Source of the DNA: Micromonospora okii
GTDB lineage: Bacteria > Actinomycetota > Actinomycetes > Mycobacteriales > Micromonosporaceae
Direction: 5' to 3'
DNA length: 64,000 bases
NCBI RefSeq assembly: GCF_020884795.1
Contig: NZ_BBZF01000012.1
Coordinates: 364,664-428,663 of the forward strand
Shown piece after piece: positions 16,175 to 24,233 of the stretch (positions are counted from its first letter, which is position 1; every line of letters starts with the position of its first letter). The translations under genes and the position numbers were made by a program. A model generated the notes under the pieces. The model saw nothing but the letters and a program-made list of their open reading frames with translations. It was not told the origin of the DNA and did no database searches.

Positions 16175-16922
16175 GCTGACCGGCCGGGTGGCCCTGGTCA
16201 CCGGCGGGACCCGCGGCATCGGCCTGGCCACCGCCCGCGCGCTGGCCGGGGCGGGTGCCACGGTCGTCCTCACCGGCCGCGACGCCGGCCGCGCCGAGGC
16301 GGTGGCCAAGGAGTTCGGCGCGCACGGGCTGGGCCTGGACGTCGCCGACTTCGACGCGGTCGGCGCCGCGGTGAAGCAGGTGACCGCCGAGCACGGCGGG
16401 CTGGACGTGCTGGTCGCCAACGCCGGGATCATGGAGAGCGGGCTGCTCGGCATGCTGCGCGCCGACGACGTGCGCCGCACCCTGGACGTCAACGTCGCCG
16501 GTGCGGTCGCGGCCGTCCAGGCGGCCGGCCGGGCGATGGCCCGCAAGCGCCGGGGCGCCGACGGCACCGAGCGGCGGGGCGGCTCCGTCGTGCTGCTCGC
16601 CTCGGTCGTCGGCACGTACGGCGCGGCCGGCCAGTCGGTGTACGCGGCGTCGAAGGCCGCCGTCGCCGCGCTGGCCCGCTCCGCCGCCCGCGAACTGGGC
16701 CCCCGGGGCATCCGGGTCAACGCCGTCGCCCCCGGGGTGATCCGCACCGACCTGACCGCCGCGCTGCCGGCCGAGGTGCTGGAGCGGCAGGCGTCGGCGG
16801 CGGCGCTCGGTCGGCTCGGCGAGCCCGACGAGGTGGCCGACGTGATCCGCTTCCTGGCCGGTGACGCGGCCCGCTACGTGACGGGGCAGGTGCTCGGCGT
16901 CGACGGGGGGCTCCTGCCGTGA
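16167..16922 (+). CDS. FabG-like short-chain dehydrogenase/reductase
   Basis: A 251-residue classical SDR. VTGGTRGIGLA (residues 11-21) binds NAD(P)H, NAGI (85-88) is the structural motif, and Ser146, Tyr159 and Lys163 (VYAASKAAV) are the catalytic triad residues. The end GQVLGVDGGLLP is typical of FabG. Start and stop overlap both neighbours, so it is translationally coupled to the carrier protein and the ligase. It probably reduces a carrier-bound 3-keto group, or an aldehyde, to a hydroxyl. It occupies the place that an iron alcohol dehydrogenase (RfbM) holds in V. cholerae. Confidence 0.88.
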   Translation: MSELTGRVALVTGGTRGIGLATARALAGAGATVVLTGRDAGRAEAVAKEFGAHGLGLDVADFDAVGAAVKQVTAEHGGLDVLVANAGIMESGLLGMLRADDVRRTLDVNVAGAVAAVQAAGRAMARKRRGADGTERRGGSVVLLASVVGTYGAAGQSVYAASKAAVAALARSAARELGPRGIRVNAVAPGVIRTDLTAALPAEVLERQASAAALGRLGEPDEVADVIRFLAGDAARYVTGQVLGVDGGLLP

Positions 16923-18340
16923 GCCTGGTCGCACCGACCGCCCGCCTGATCGACGCCGCCAGCGGGGCCGTGCTCGGCGGCCCCGACCTCGCCGCCGAGG
17001 TGGACCGGCACGCCGCCGCGTACGCCGGGTTCCCGCCCGGGGTGGTCTTCGCGCGCAGCGGCACGTCGGTGCCGGCGGTGCTGCGGTACGCCGGCGCGTG
17101 GCGCGCCGGCCGCCCGGTGGCCCTGCTCGACCCGGGGCTGGACCCGGCGGTGCTGGCCGACTTCGTCGGGCGCTTCTGCCCGGCCGTGGTGGTGGGCCTG
17201 GCCGAGGGCGGCGCGGGCGCGACCCCGGGCGAGCTGCCCAAGCGGTACCGCGCGGTCGACGACCCGACCCTGGGGCCGGTCTGGGTCCGCGAGGGCGCCT
17301 GCGCCGACCAGCCCCACCCCGACCTCGCCGTGCTGCTGGCGACGTCCGGCTCGACCGGGGACCCGAGGTTCGTCCGGTTGTCCCGCGCGGCCGTGGAGTC
17401 CAACGCGGCGGCCGTGGCGCGGGCGCTGGCGGTCGGCCCGGACGAGGTCGCCCCCACCAGCCTGCCTCTGTACTACAGCTTCGGCATGTCTGTGCTCAAC
17501 AGCCACCTGGCCGCCGGCGCGACCGTCCTCGTCGTCGACGGCGGGGTGCTGGCTCGCGAGTTCTGGCAGGCCGTGGCGGCGCACGGCGCGACGTCGCTGG
17601 CCGGGGTGCCCTACAACTACGAGATGCTGCACCGCATCCGGTGGAGCCCCGCGAAGTACCCCTCGCTGCGCACCCTCACCCAGGCCGGCGGCCGGCTGCG
17701 CGACGAGCTGGTCCTCGCCTTCCACGAGAAGATCACCGCGCTGGGCGGTCGGTTCCACGTCATGTGGGGCTGCACCGAGGCGTCGCCCCGGATGAGCACC
17801 CTGCCGGCCGACGCGCTGCCCGAGCGGGTCGGCTCGGTCGGCCCGGCGCTGGACGGCGGCTCGTTCACCGTGCTCGGCCCCGACGGCGCGGAGACCGACC
17901 GCCCCGGCGTCGTCGGCGAGCTGGTCTATCGTGGCCCGAACGTGATGATGGGGTACGCCGAGAACGCGGCCGACCTGGCCCGGGGCGACGAGCTGGGCGG
18001 GGTGCTGCGCACCGGGGACCTCGGCCACCTCGACGGCGACGGGTTCGTGTGGCTGCGTGGGCGGCTCAAGCGGTTCGGCAAGGTCTTCGGCGTCCGGGTG
18101 AACCTGCACGACATCGAGGAGCTGGCCCGCGACCACGGGCCGGTCGCGGCCGTCTCCGGCCCGGACCGGGTGGTGCTCTACGCCGAGCAGATCACCGACG
18201 ACGACGCGCGGGCCCTGGCCGGCCGGCTGTCCGAGCGGCTGCGGCTGCACCGTTCCGGCTTCGACGTGCGTACCGTCGAGCGGTTGCCGCAGCTACCCAG
18301 CGGCAAGATCGACTACCGCTCCCTGGAGGCGCTGGGATGA
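16919..18340 (+). CDS. AMP-forming acyl-ligase (ANL superfamily), probable acyl-ACP synthetase
   Basis: A 473-residue adenylating enzyme. The P-loop motif reads LLATSGSTGDPRFVRLS, then MWGCTEASPRM (aromatic/Thr-Glu motif), VLRTGDLGHLDGDGFVWLRGR (ATP ribose and hinge), and LPSGKIDYRSL with the C-terminal catalytic Lys. In the P-loop, Arg replaces the usual Lys after Pro. It is shorter than typical acyl-CoA synthetases (~520-560), as the small acyl-ACP ligases of carrier clusters often are. GTG overlaps the SDR stop by four bases. It most likely activates a short acid and loads it on the carrier protein encoded two genes upstream. Confidence 0.85.
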   Translation: MSLVAPTARLIDAASGAVLGGPDLAAEVDRHAAAYAGFPPGVVFARSGTSVPAVLRYAGAWRAGRPVALLDPGLDPAVLADFVGRFCPAVVVGLAEGGAGATPGELPKRYRAVDDPTLGPVWVREGACADQPHPDLAVLLATSGSTGDPRFVRLSRAAVESNAAAVARALAVGPDEVAPTSLPLYYSFGMSVLNSHLAAGATVLVVDGGVLAREFWQAVAAHGATSLAGVPYNYEMLHRIRWSPAKYPSLRTLTQAGGRLRDELVLAFHEKITALGGRFHVMWGCTEASPRMSTLPADALPERVGSVGPALDGGSFTVLGPDGAETDRPGVVGELVYRGPNVMMGYAENAADLARGDELGGVLRTGDLGHLDGDGFVWLRGRLKRFGKVFGVRVNLHDIEELARDHGPVAAVSGPDRVVLYAEQITDDDARALAGRLSERLRLHRSGFDVRTVERLPQLPSGKIDYRSLEALG

Positions 18341-19383
18341 CCCTGTTCACCCTCGACCAGGCGGCCCGCGAGGCGCGGCTGCTGCCGGAGCTGGTCGAGC
18401 TGACCGAGCACCACCGCGCCCGCAGCCCCGAGTACGCCCGGCTGCTCGCCGCCCTCGGCCACCCGCCCGGCCGCCGGTACGACCGCCTCGCCGACCTGCC
18501 CTGGCTGCCGGTGCGGCTGTTCAAGCACCACGTCCTCAAAAGCATCCCCGACGACGAGGTCTTCAAGGTGCTCACCTCCTCCGGCACCACCGGGGACGTG
18601 AGCCGGATCTTCCTGGACCGGGAGGCCGCCGGCCTCCAGCAGAAGATGCTCTCCGCCACGCTGGGCGCGGTGACCGGGCCCAAGCGGCTGCCGATGCTGC
18701 TGGTCGACACGAGGGCGCTGTTCAAGAACCGCGCGTCGTTCTCCGCCCGGGGCGCCGGGGTGCTCGGCCTGATGAACTTCGGCCGGGACCACACCTTCGT
18801 CCTCGACGAGCAGGAGCGGCCCGACCCGGAGGCGGTGCGCGCCTTCCTCGACCGGCACGGCGACCGGCCGTTCCTCATCTTCGGCTTCACCTTCATGACC
18901 TGGCTCTACCTCTACGAGCTGGCCCGCGAGCACTCGTTCGACCTGAGCAACGGCATCCTCATCCACAGCGGCGGCTGGAAGAAGCTGGTCGACCGCGCGG
19001 TGGACAACGCCGAGTTCCGCCGCCGCCTCACCGCCGACACCGGCCTGCGGCGCATCCACAACTTCTACGGCATGGTCGAGCAGATCGGCACCACCTTCCT
19101 GGAGGGGCCCGACGGCGGCGGGCTCTACTGCCCGGACTTCGCCGACGTCATCGTCCGCGACCCGCGCACCTGGGCGGAGGTGCCGGCCGGCACCCCCGGG
19201 GTGGTGCAGGTGGTCAGCACGATGCCCCGCTCGTACCCGGGGCACCTCCTGCTCACCGAGGACCGGGGCGTCGTGCGGGGCGTCGACGACGGCGCCTGGC
19301 CCGGCAAGCGGTTCGAGATCCTGGGCCGGCTGCCCCGCGCCGAGGCGCGCGGATGCAGCGACACCTTCGCGGAGGCGGCGTGA
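18337..19383 (+). CDS. LuxE-like acyl-protein synthetase
   Basis: A 348-residue member of the LuxE family, which activates an acid with ATP and holds it as a thioester before passing it to LuxC. The ATP-loop region FKVLTSSGTTGDVSRIFLD (residues ~76-94), FLIFGFTFMTW, IHSGGWKKL and IHNFYGMVEQIG are the familiar blocks of the family. A cysteine nine residues from the C-terminus (Cys340, in RGCSDTFAEAA) is in the place of the acyl-accepting Cys of LuxE. The start overlaps the ligase stop by four bases (ATGA). No luciferase genes are nearby, so a bioluminescence role is excluded. Confidence 0.85.
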   Translation: MTLFTLDQAAREARLLPELVELTEHHRARSPEYARLLAALGHPPGRRYDRLADLPWLPVRLFKHHVLKSIPDDEVFKVLTSSGTTGDVSRIFLDREAAGLQQKMLSATLGAVTGPKRLPMLLVDTRALFKNRASFSARGAGVLGLMNFGRDHTFVLDEQERPDPEAVRAFLDRHGDRPFLIFGFTFMTWLYLYELAREHSFDLSNGILIHSGGWKKLVDRAVDNAEFRRRLTADTGLRRIHNFYGMVEQIGTTFLEGPDGGGLYCPDFADVIVRDPRTWAEVPAGTPGVVQVVSTMPRSYPGHLLLTEDRGVVRGVDDGAWPGKRFEILGRLPRAEARGCSDTFAEAA

Positions 19384-19464
19384 GCGAGCGCAGCGAGCGA
19401 ATCAACGGACACGGTGCGTTGGTGTCTCATGCCGGCGCCGAGCGCAGCGAGGTGCGGGCATGAG
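19382..19464. repeat. Dispersed-type intergenic repeat carrying the luxC-like start signal
   Basis: GAGCGCAGCGAG occurs at 19386-19397 and 19440-19451. An 8-base inverted repeat, CTCATGCC (19426-19433) with GGCATGAG (19457-19464), encloses the second copy. GAGG (19449-19452) and the ATG at 19460 of the next gene lie within the right end. GAGCGAGCGCAGCGAGCG-type sequences are, as I recall, frequent between genes in Micromonospora-like genomes. This is the only sizeable gap inside the otherwise overlapping operon. Confidence 0.5.
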
Positions 19465-20698
19465 CGGCAAGGTCATCGAGCGGTTCCCGGCCGGAGGCGC
19501 GATCGCCGTCGACGACCTGGTCGCCGCGCTGGGCGCGGCCCCGGCGGGCGGGCCGCTGACCGTCGGGGACGAGCGGGTCGTGGAGTTCCTGGTGGCGTTC
19601 GCCCGGCGGCTGCTGCGCCCGGCCGTCGCCCGCCGGCACCCGGAGCTGGCCTCGCTCGGCTTCTTCCTGCGCCGGGGCGAGATCGGCAGGGCCCTCGCCC
19701 GGGTGGCCGACGAACCCGGGCAGCTCCGCTTCCCCCGGGGGCTGGTCTTCCACGTGCCGCCCGCCAACGTGGACACCATCTTCGTCTACTCGTGGGCGCT
19801 GTCCGCGCTGGCCGGCAACGCCAACGTCGTGCGGATCTCGTCGCGCTCCGCCGGGGCCGCCGACGCGGTGCTCGACGCGCTCGGCGACACCCTCACCGAC
19901 GCCCACGAGGCGGTCCGGCAGACCCAGCGGATGGTCACGTACGGCCGGGACGACGCGGTGACCGCCGCGCTGTCGGCCGCCGCCGACCTGCGGGTGGTCT
20001 GGGGCGGCGACCGGTCGGTGACCGAGATCCGCCGGCATCCGCTCGCCCCGCACGCCCGGGACCTCACCTTCCCGGACCGGTCGTCGTTCACCGTCATCGG
20101 CGCGGCCGGCTGGCTGGCCGCCGACGAGCGGGACCGCGACGCCGCCGCCCTCGGCCTCTACAACGACTCGTACTGGTTCGACCAGGCCGCCTGCGCCTCC
20201 CCGCGCGCCGTGTACTGGGTCGGCGACCCGGCCGCCACGGAGGCCGCGCGGGCGGACCTGCTGGCCCGGCTGCGCGCGGTGCTCGACGGCAAGCGGCCCG
20301 AGATCGACGCCGCGATGGCGGTGGAGAAGCGGGTGGCCACCTACGGCCTGGCCGTCGAGGGGGCGGCCACGGCCGTCCACTTCGACGGCAACGACCTGGC
20401 GACGGTGGAGCTGGCCGGGCCGGGCGACATCCCGCGCCGGTGGCTCGGCGTCGGGACGTTCCCACAGGCCCGGGTCGACACCCTCGCCGACCTCGCGCCG
20501 GTGGTGGTCCGCCGGGACCAGACCGTCACCCACTTCGGGTTCACCGCCGACGAGCTGGTCGCCTTCGCCCGCGCGCTCGGCGGCCGGGGGGTGGACCGCA
20601 TCGTCCCGGTCGGCGACGCGCTGAACTTCGCCGCCACCTGGGACGGCTACGACCTGATGCGCGAGTTCACCCGGATCACCAGCGTCGTCGCCCGCTGA
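19460..20698 (+). CDS. LuxC-like acyl-CoA/acyl-protein reductase
   Basis: A 412-residue protein of the LuxC family, NADPH-dependent reductases in the aldehyde dehydrogenase fold that turn an activated acyl group into an aldehyde. HVPPANVDTIFVYSWALSAL and AGNANVVRISSRSA form the cofactor region, DQAACASPRAVYWVG places the nucleophile Cys at residue 245, and VGDALNFAATWDGYDLMREF is the C-terminal signature. The ATG has GAGG seven bases upstream. With the LuxE-like partner it corresponds to V. cholerae RfbN, where both functions are found together. It probably produces a short aldehyde that the SDR reduces further. Confidence 0.86.
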   Translation: MSGKVIERFPAGGAIAVDDLVAALGAAPAGGPLTVGDERVVEFLVAFARRLLRPAVARRHPELASLGFFLRRGEIGRALARVADEPGQLRFPRGLVFHVPPANVDTIFVYSWALSALAGNANVVRISSRSAGAADAVLDALGDTLTDAHEAVRQTQRMVTYGRDDAVTAALSAAADLRVVWGGDRSVTEIRRHPLAPHARDLTFPDRSSFTVIGAAGWLAADERDRDAAALGLYNDSYWFDQAACASPRAVYWVGDPAATEAARADLLARLRAVLDGKRPEIDAAMAVEKRVATYGLAVEGAATAVHFDGNDLATVELAGPGDIPRRWLGVGTFPQARVDTLADLAPVVVRRDQTVTHFGFTADELVAFARALGGRGVDRIVPVGDALNFAATWDGYDLMREFTRITSVVAR

Positions 20699-20709
20699 CG
20701 CCCCGGCCG

Positions 20710-21768
20710 CTACTCGGCGGCGGGGGCGGCCCCGGCCGGCGCGTCCCGGCGGAGTTGGCGCACGCCCGACAGGGCGGCCAGCCCGGCGGCGAGCACGTCG
20801 GCGATGGTGAAGATCAGCCGGGACGCCAGCGCGATGCCCATCGCCGCGCCGACGCCGCCGCTGTCGACCAGGAACGGGGCCAGCGCGGCGACCAGCACCG
20901 CCTCCCGCACGCCCAGCCCGGAGGGGGAGAGGAAGGCGAACATGCCCACCGTCATCGCGATGGCGAACGAGCCGACGCTGCGCAGCAGCCCCTCCAGGCC
21001 GGGGGTGGCCTGGGCGTTGGCCAGCAGCCACAGGTGCACGCCGAACAACGTGTAGCCCAGGGCGCTCCAGCCGACCACCCGCAGCACGCCCGGCCAGGTG
21101 AGCCGGTGCTCCAGCGGCGGGCGGCGCAGCACCCTCAGGGCGAGCTGCACGAGGGCGGTGAGCACCCGCGGCACCGCGCAGACCAGCGCCACCGGGAACA
21201 GCGCCGCCACGATCCAGAGCGCGACCCGCACCGAGTCGGCGTACGTGGAGTCGTCGCCGCCGGCCGCCTCGCGCAGCGCGGGCAGGCTCAGCAGGCCCAG
21301 ACCGAGCGCGGCGGTCACGCCGAGCCCCACGCTGACCAGGGTGGCCAGGAAGGCGCGGGCCCGGGGCAGGCCGACCCGCCGGCTCAGCTCGATCTGCAGC
21401 ACGTACGCCCACACGCTGCCCGGGATGTACTTGCCGAGCTGGCCCACCAGGCAGATGCGCAGGGCGGCGGGGACGGACACCCGGTGCTCCAGGTCGTCCA
21501 CGGCGGCCCGCCAGGCCATCGTGTTGGCCACCATCCCGGCCAGCGCGGCGAGGACCGACAGCACCACGGACTGCCAGGCCAGCCCGAGCCAGGTGGAGCG
21601 GACCTGGGGCCACTGGTCGACCACGCTCCACACCATCCCGACGGCGATGGCGGCGACGACCACGACGCGCAGGCCCACCGACAGCCACCGCCTCAGGGGG
21701 CCGGCGGGGGCGGGCGGGGCCGCCGCCTCGGAGGTGGCGACGTCCTGCCGCGTGGCGGTCTCAACCAT
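20710..21768 (-). CDS. Flippase-like integral membrane protein (LPG synthase TM region / UPF0104 family)
   Basis: A 352-residue protein with about eight hydrophobic helices. AWRAAVDDLEHRVSVPAALRI, QLGKYIPGSVWAYVLQ and FLSPSGLGVREAVLVAAL are the characteristic blocks of the AglD/MprF-N-terminal flippase-like family, where KYxPG and PGGxGxxE-type loops are conserved. Members are thought to move or hold lipid-linked sugars or aminoacyl-lipids. It is convergent with the LuxC-like gene (11 bases apart) and divergent from an aminotransferase, inside the glycan cluster. A role in handling a lipid-linked glycan precursor is inferred. Confidence 0.8.
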   Translation of the reverse strand: MVETATRQDVATSEAAAPPAPAGPLRRWLSVGLRVVVVAAIAVGMVWSVVDQWPQVRSTWLGLAWQSVVLSVLAALAGMVANTMAWRAAVDDLEHRVSVPAALRICLVGQLGKYIPGSVWAYVLQIELSRRVGLPRARAFLATLVSVGLGVTAALGLGLLSLPALREAAGGDDSTYADSVRVALWIVAALFPVALVCAVPRVLTALVQLALRVLRRPPLEHRLTWPGVLRVVGWSALGYTLFGVHLWLLANAQATPGLEGLLRSVGSFAIAMTVGMFAFLSPSGLGVREAVLVAALAPFLVDSGGVGAAMGIALASRLIFTIADVLAAGLAALSGVRQLRRDAPAGAAPAAE

Positions 21769-21976
21769 GCGTCACGTGCCTCCGCGTCGCGTTCTGCCGG
21801 TCGTAGGCAGTCAGATGGTGACAGAGCAAGGCACAACCCTAACCGAGCCCGCGCGCCGCTTCCTGCCGGTGCGGCCCCCGCGTGCCGGTCGCCCCAGGCC
21901 GACACGCCAACCGTTCCCCGGCCCCGCGCCGCTGTTACCGTGCTGGCTGCCACCGACGACCCGCAAGGAGAACCCT

Positions 21977-23077
21977 GTGATCCCGATTTCCGTCGTCAGA
22001 CTCGACGAGGAGGCTGAGCAGTTGGCGGTGGAGGTGATCCGCTCGGGCCGGCTGGCGCAGGGCCCGATGGTCGCCCGGTTGGAGCGCGAGTTCGCCGACC
22101 TGGTCGGGGTGGAGCACGCGGTGGCGGTCAACAACGGCACGACCGCGCTGGTCGCCGCCCTGGAGGTGCTCGACCTCCAGCCCGGCGACGAGGTGGTCAC
22201 CAGCCCGTTCACCTTCGTCGCGACGCTCAACGCGATCCTCGAGGCGGGGGCCACCGCGCGCTTCGCCGACATCCGCGCCGACGACTTCTGCGTCGACCCG
22301 GAGGCGCTCGCCGCCGCCGTCGGCCCGCGTACCCGCGTGCTCATGCCCGTGCACCTGTACGGCCAGCCGGCCGACATGGACGCCATCGTGCCGCTCGCCC
22401 GGCGGCACGGCCTGGGGCTGGTCGAGGACTCGGCGCAGTCGCTGGGCGCGGCCGTCGGGGGGCGGGGGGCGGGCAGCTTCGGGCTGGGCGCGTTCTCGCT
22501 CTACGCCACCAAGAACCTCACCACGGGTGAGGGCGGCATGATCACCACCGACGACGCCCACCTCGCCGACCGGCTGCGGGTGCTGCGCAACCAGGGCATG
22601 CGGCAGCGCTACCAGTACGAGGTCGCCGGCCACAACTACCGGCTCACCGACCTCCAGGCGGCGCTGGGCATCCCGCAGCTCGCCACGTACGGCGACAACG
22701 TCAAGCGGCGCAGGGACAACGCGGCCCGCCTCACGGCCGGCCTCGCCGACGTGCCCGGCCTGCGGCTGCCCGCCGAGCTGCCCGGCCGGTCGCACGTCTG
22801 GCACCAGTACACCGTCCTGGTCACCGAGGCCGCGCCGGCCACCCGGGACGAGGTCGTCGCCCGGCTGACCGAGCAGGGCGTCGGCTGCGGCGTCTACTAC
22901 CCGAAGACGGTCCACGACTACGACTGCTACCGGGAGCACCCCCGGGTGGTGGTCGACCCGACCCCCGTCGCCGACGACGTGGTGCGCCGGTGCGTCTCCC
23001 TCCCGGTGCACCACCACCTCGCCGACGGCGACGTGGACCGGGTGGTCGAGGCCGTGCGCAAGGCGGTCGGCGCGTGA
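21977..23077 (+). CDS. DegT/DnrJ/EryC1 sugar aminotransferase (second copy)
   Basis: A 366-residue PLP enzyme, clearly different from the one at 10815. VNNGTTALVAAL binds phosphate, TSPFTFVATLNAILEAGATARF is the substrate loop, EDSAQSLGA carries the Asp that contacts PLP, and LYATKNLTTGEGG holds the Schiff-base lysine (Lys179). The GTG at 21977 has AAGGAG seven bases upstream. It overlaps the downstream MocA-type dehydrogenase gene by four bases. The pairing dehydrogenase plus DegT resembles WbpB/WbpE, which oxidise and aminate C3 of a UDP-N-acetylglucosamine derivative. Confidence 0.88.
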   Translation: MIPISVVRLDEEAEQLAVEVIRSGRLAQGPMVARLEREFADLVGVEHAVAVNNGTTALVAALEVLDLQPGDEVVTSPFTFVATLNAILEAGATARFADIRADDFCVDPEALAAAVGPRTRVLMPVHLYGQPADMDAIVPLARRHGLGLVEDSAQSLGAAVGGRGAGSFGLGAFSLYATKNLTTGEGGMITTDDAHLADRLRVLRNQGMRQRYQYEVAGHNYRLTDLQAALGIPQLATYGDNVKRRRDNAARLTAGLADVPGLRLPAELPGRSHVWHQYTVLVTEAAPATRDEVVARLTEQGVGCGVYYPKTVHDYDCYREHPRVVVDPTPVADDVVRRCVSLPVHHHLADGDVDRVVEAVRKAVGA

Positions 23078-24039
23078 GCGGGCGGGTGCGGTTCGCCCTC
23101 GTCGGCACGGGCGTGATGGGTTCCCTGCACGCCCGGGTCATCGCCCAGTCCGACCGGGCCACGCTGGCCCGGGTCGTCGAGCCCCGCGAGTCCGCCGGCC
23201 GGGAGATCGCCGACCGGTACGGCACCGAGTGGGCGCCCGAGCTGGACGACCTCTCCGGCGTCGACGCCGTCGTCGTCGCCGCCCCCACCGAGTTCCACCA
23301 CGACCTCGCCGGCCGGGTGCTCGCGGCCGACACGCCGCTGCTGATCGAGAAGCCGGTCTGCGGCAGCCTCGCCGAGACCGAGGAGGTGGTGGCGGCCGCC
23401 GAGAAGCGCGGCGTGCCCCTGCTGTGCGGCCTGCTGGAGCGGTTCAACCCGGCGGTGCTCACCGCCCTCGCGCTGGTCGGCGACCCGGTGCACCTCACCG
23501 TCACCCGGCACTCCCCGTACGCGCCGAGGATCCGCACGGGCGTGGCGTGGGACCTGCTGATCCACGACGTCGACCTGGCGATCCGCGCGTTCGGCGGCCA
23601 GGAGCCGACGTCGGTCCACGGCACGCTGGGCCACTTCCACCCGGGCTCCCTGCCCGGGGCGGAGGACGTCGCCGAGGCCCTGCTGACCTTCGGCGGCACC
23701 GCCCTGGCCAACGTCTCCGCGAGCCGGATCGGCCAGCGCAAGGTGCGGACCCTGGTGATCAGCGAGGTGGACCGGCTGATCGAGGCGGACCTGATCCGCC
23801 GGGACGTCACCATCTACCGGCACGTCTCCCTGGACGCCGCGACGCCGGACGGCCGGGGCTACCGGCAGCAGAGCATCATGGAGGTGCCGGAGCTGATCAG
23901 CAACCGGGAGCCCCTCGCCGCCCAGCTCGACCACTTCCTGGACATCCTCGCCGGCGTCGCCGACGCCGACGCCGAGCGGCGGGGCATCCTCCCCGCGCAC
24001 CGGGCCGTCGGCCGGCTCTTCGCCGACGACTCCCGCTGA
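23074..24039 (+). CDS. Gfo/Idh/MocA-type NAD(P)-dependent sugar dehydrogenase
   Basis: A 321-residue oxidoreductase. RFALVGTGVMGSLHARVI is the N-terminal Rossmann motif, VVAAPTEFHHDLAGRVL and LIEKPVCGSLAE (with the catalytic Lys of EKP) are typical, and WDLLIHDVDLAIRAFG carries the family's His/Asp region. GTG overlaps the aminotransferase stop by four bases (GTGA), so the two are coupled and probably act in sequence on a nucleotide sugar: oxidation at C3 to a keto-sugar, then amination. The exact sugar is unknown. Confidence 0.87.
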   Translation: MSGRVRFALVGTGVMGSLHARVIAQSDRATLARVVEPRESAGREIADRYGTEWAPELDDLSGVDAVVVAAPTEFHHDLAGRVLAADTPLLIEKPVCGSLAETEEVVAAAEKRGVPLLCGLLERFNPAVLTALALVGDPVHLTVTRHSPYAPRIRTGVAWDLLIHDVDLAIRAFGGQEPTSVHGTLGHFHPGSLPGAEDVAEALLTFGGTALANVSASRIGQRKVRTLVISEVDRLIEADLIRRDVTIYRHVSLDAATPDGRGYRQQSIMEVPELISNREPLAAQLDHFLDILAGVADADAERRGILPAHRAVGRLFADDSR

Positions 24040-24233
24040 GGCCCGCCGGCACCCGTGTCGCCCGGCCGGGGCGGCGATCCCGGTCGGGTAGGCTGCGCAC
24101 CGTGCGCCGCGCCGCCGGCCGGGGACCCAGGCCCGGCCGGGTGTCGCCCGGCGGCCGGTGACCCGCGCCGGCCAGGTGCCGCCGTGGCGGCGCACCCTTC
24201 CCACTCCACTCGACGAGGAACAAGGAACACCCC

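Noticed and set aside
18337..20698. Bioluminescence (lux) operon
   Set aside because: LuxE and LuxC homologues are present but no LuxA, LuxB or LuxD; the ACP, ligase and sugar genes around them point to acyl-sugar synthesis.
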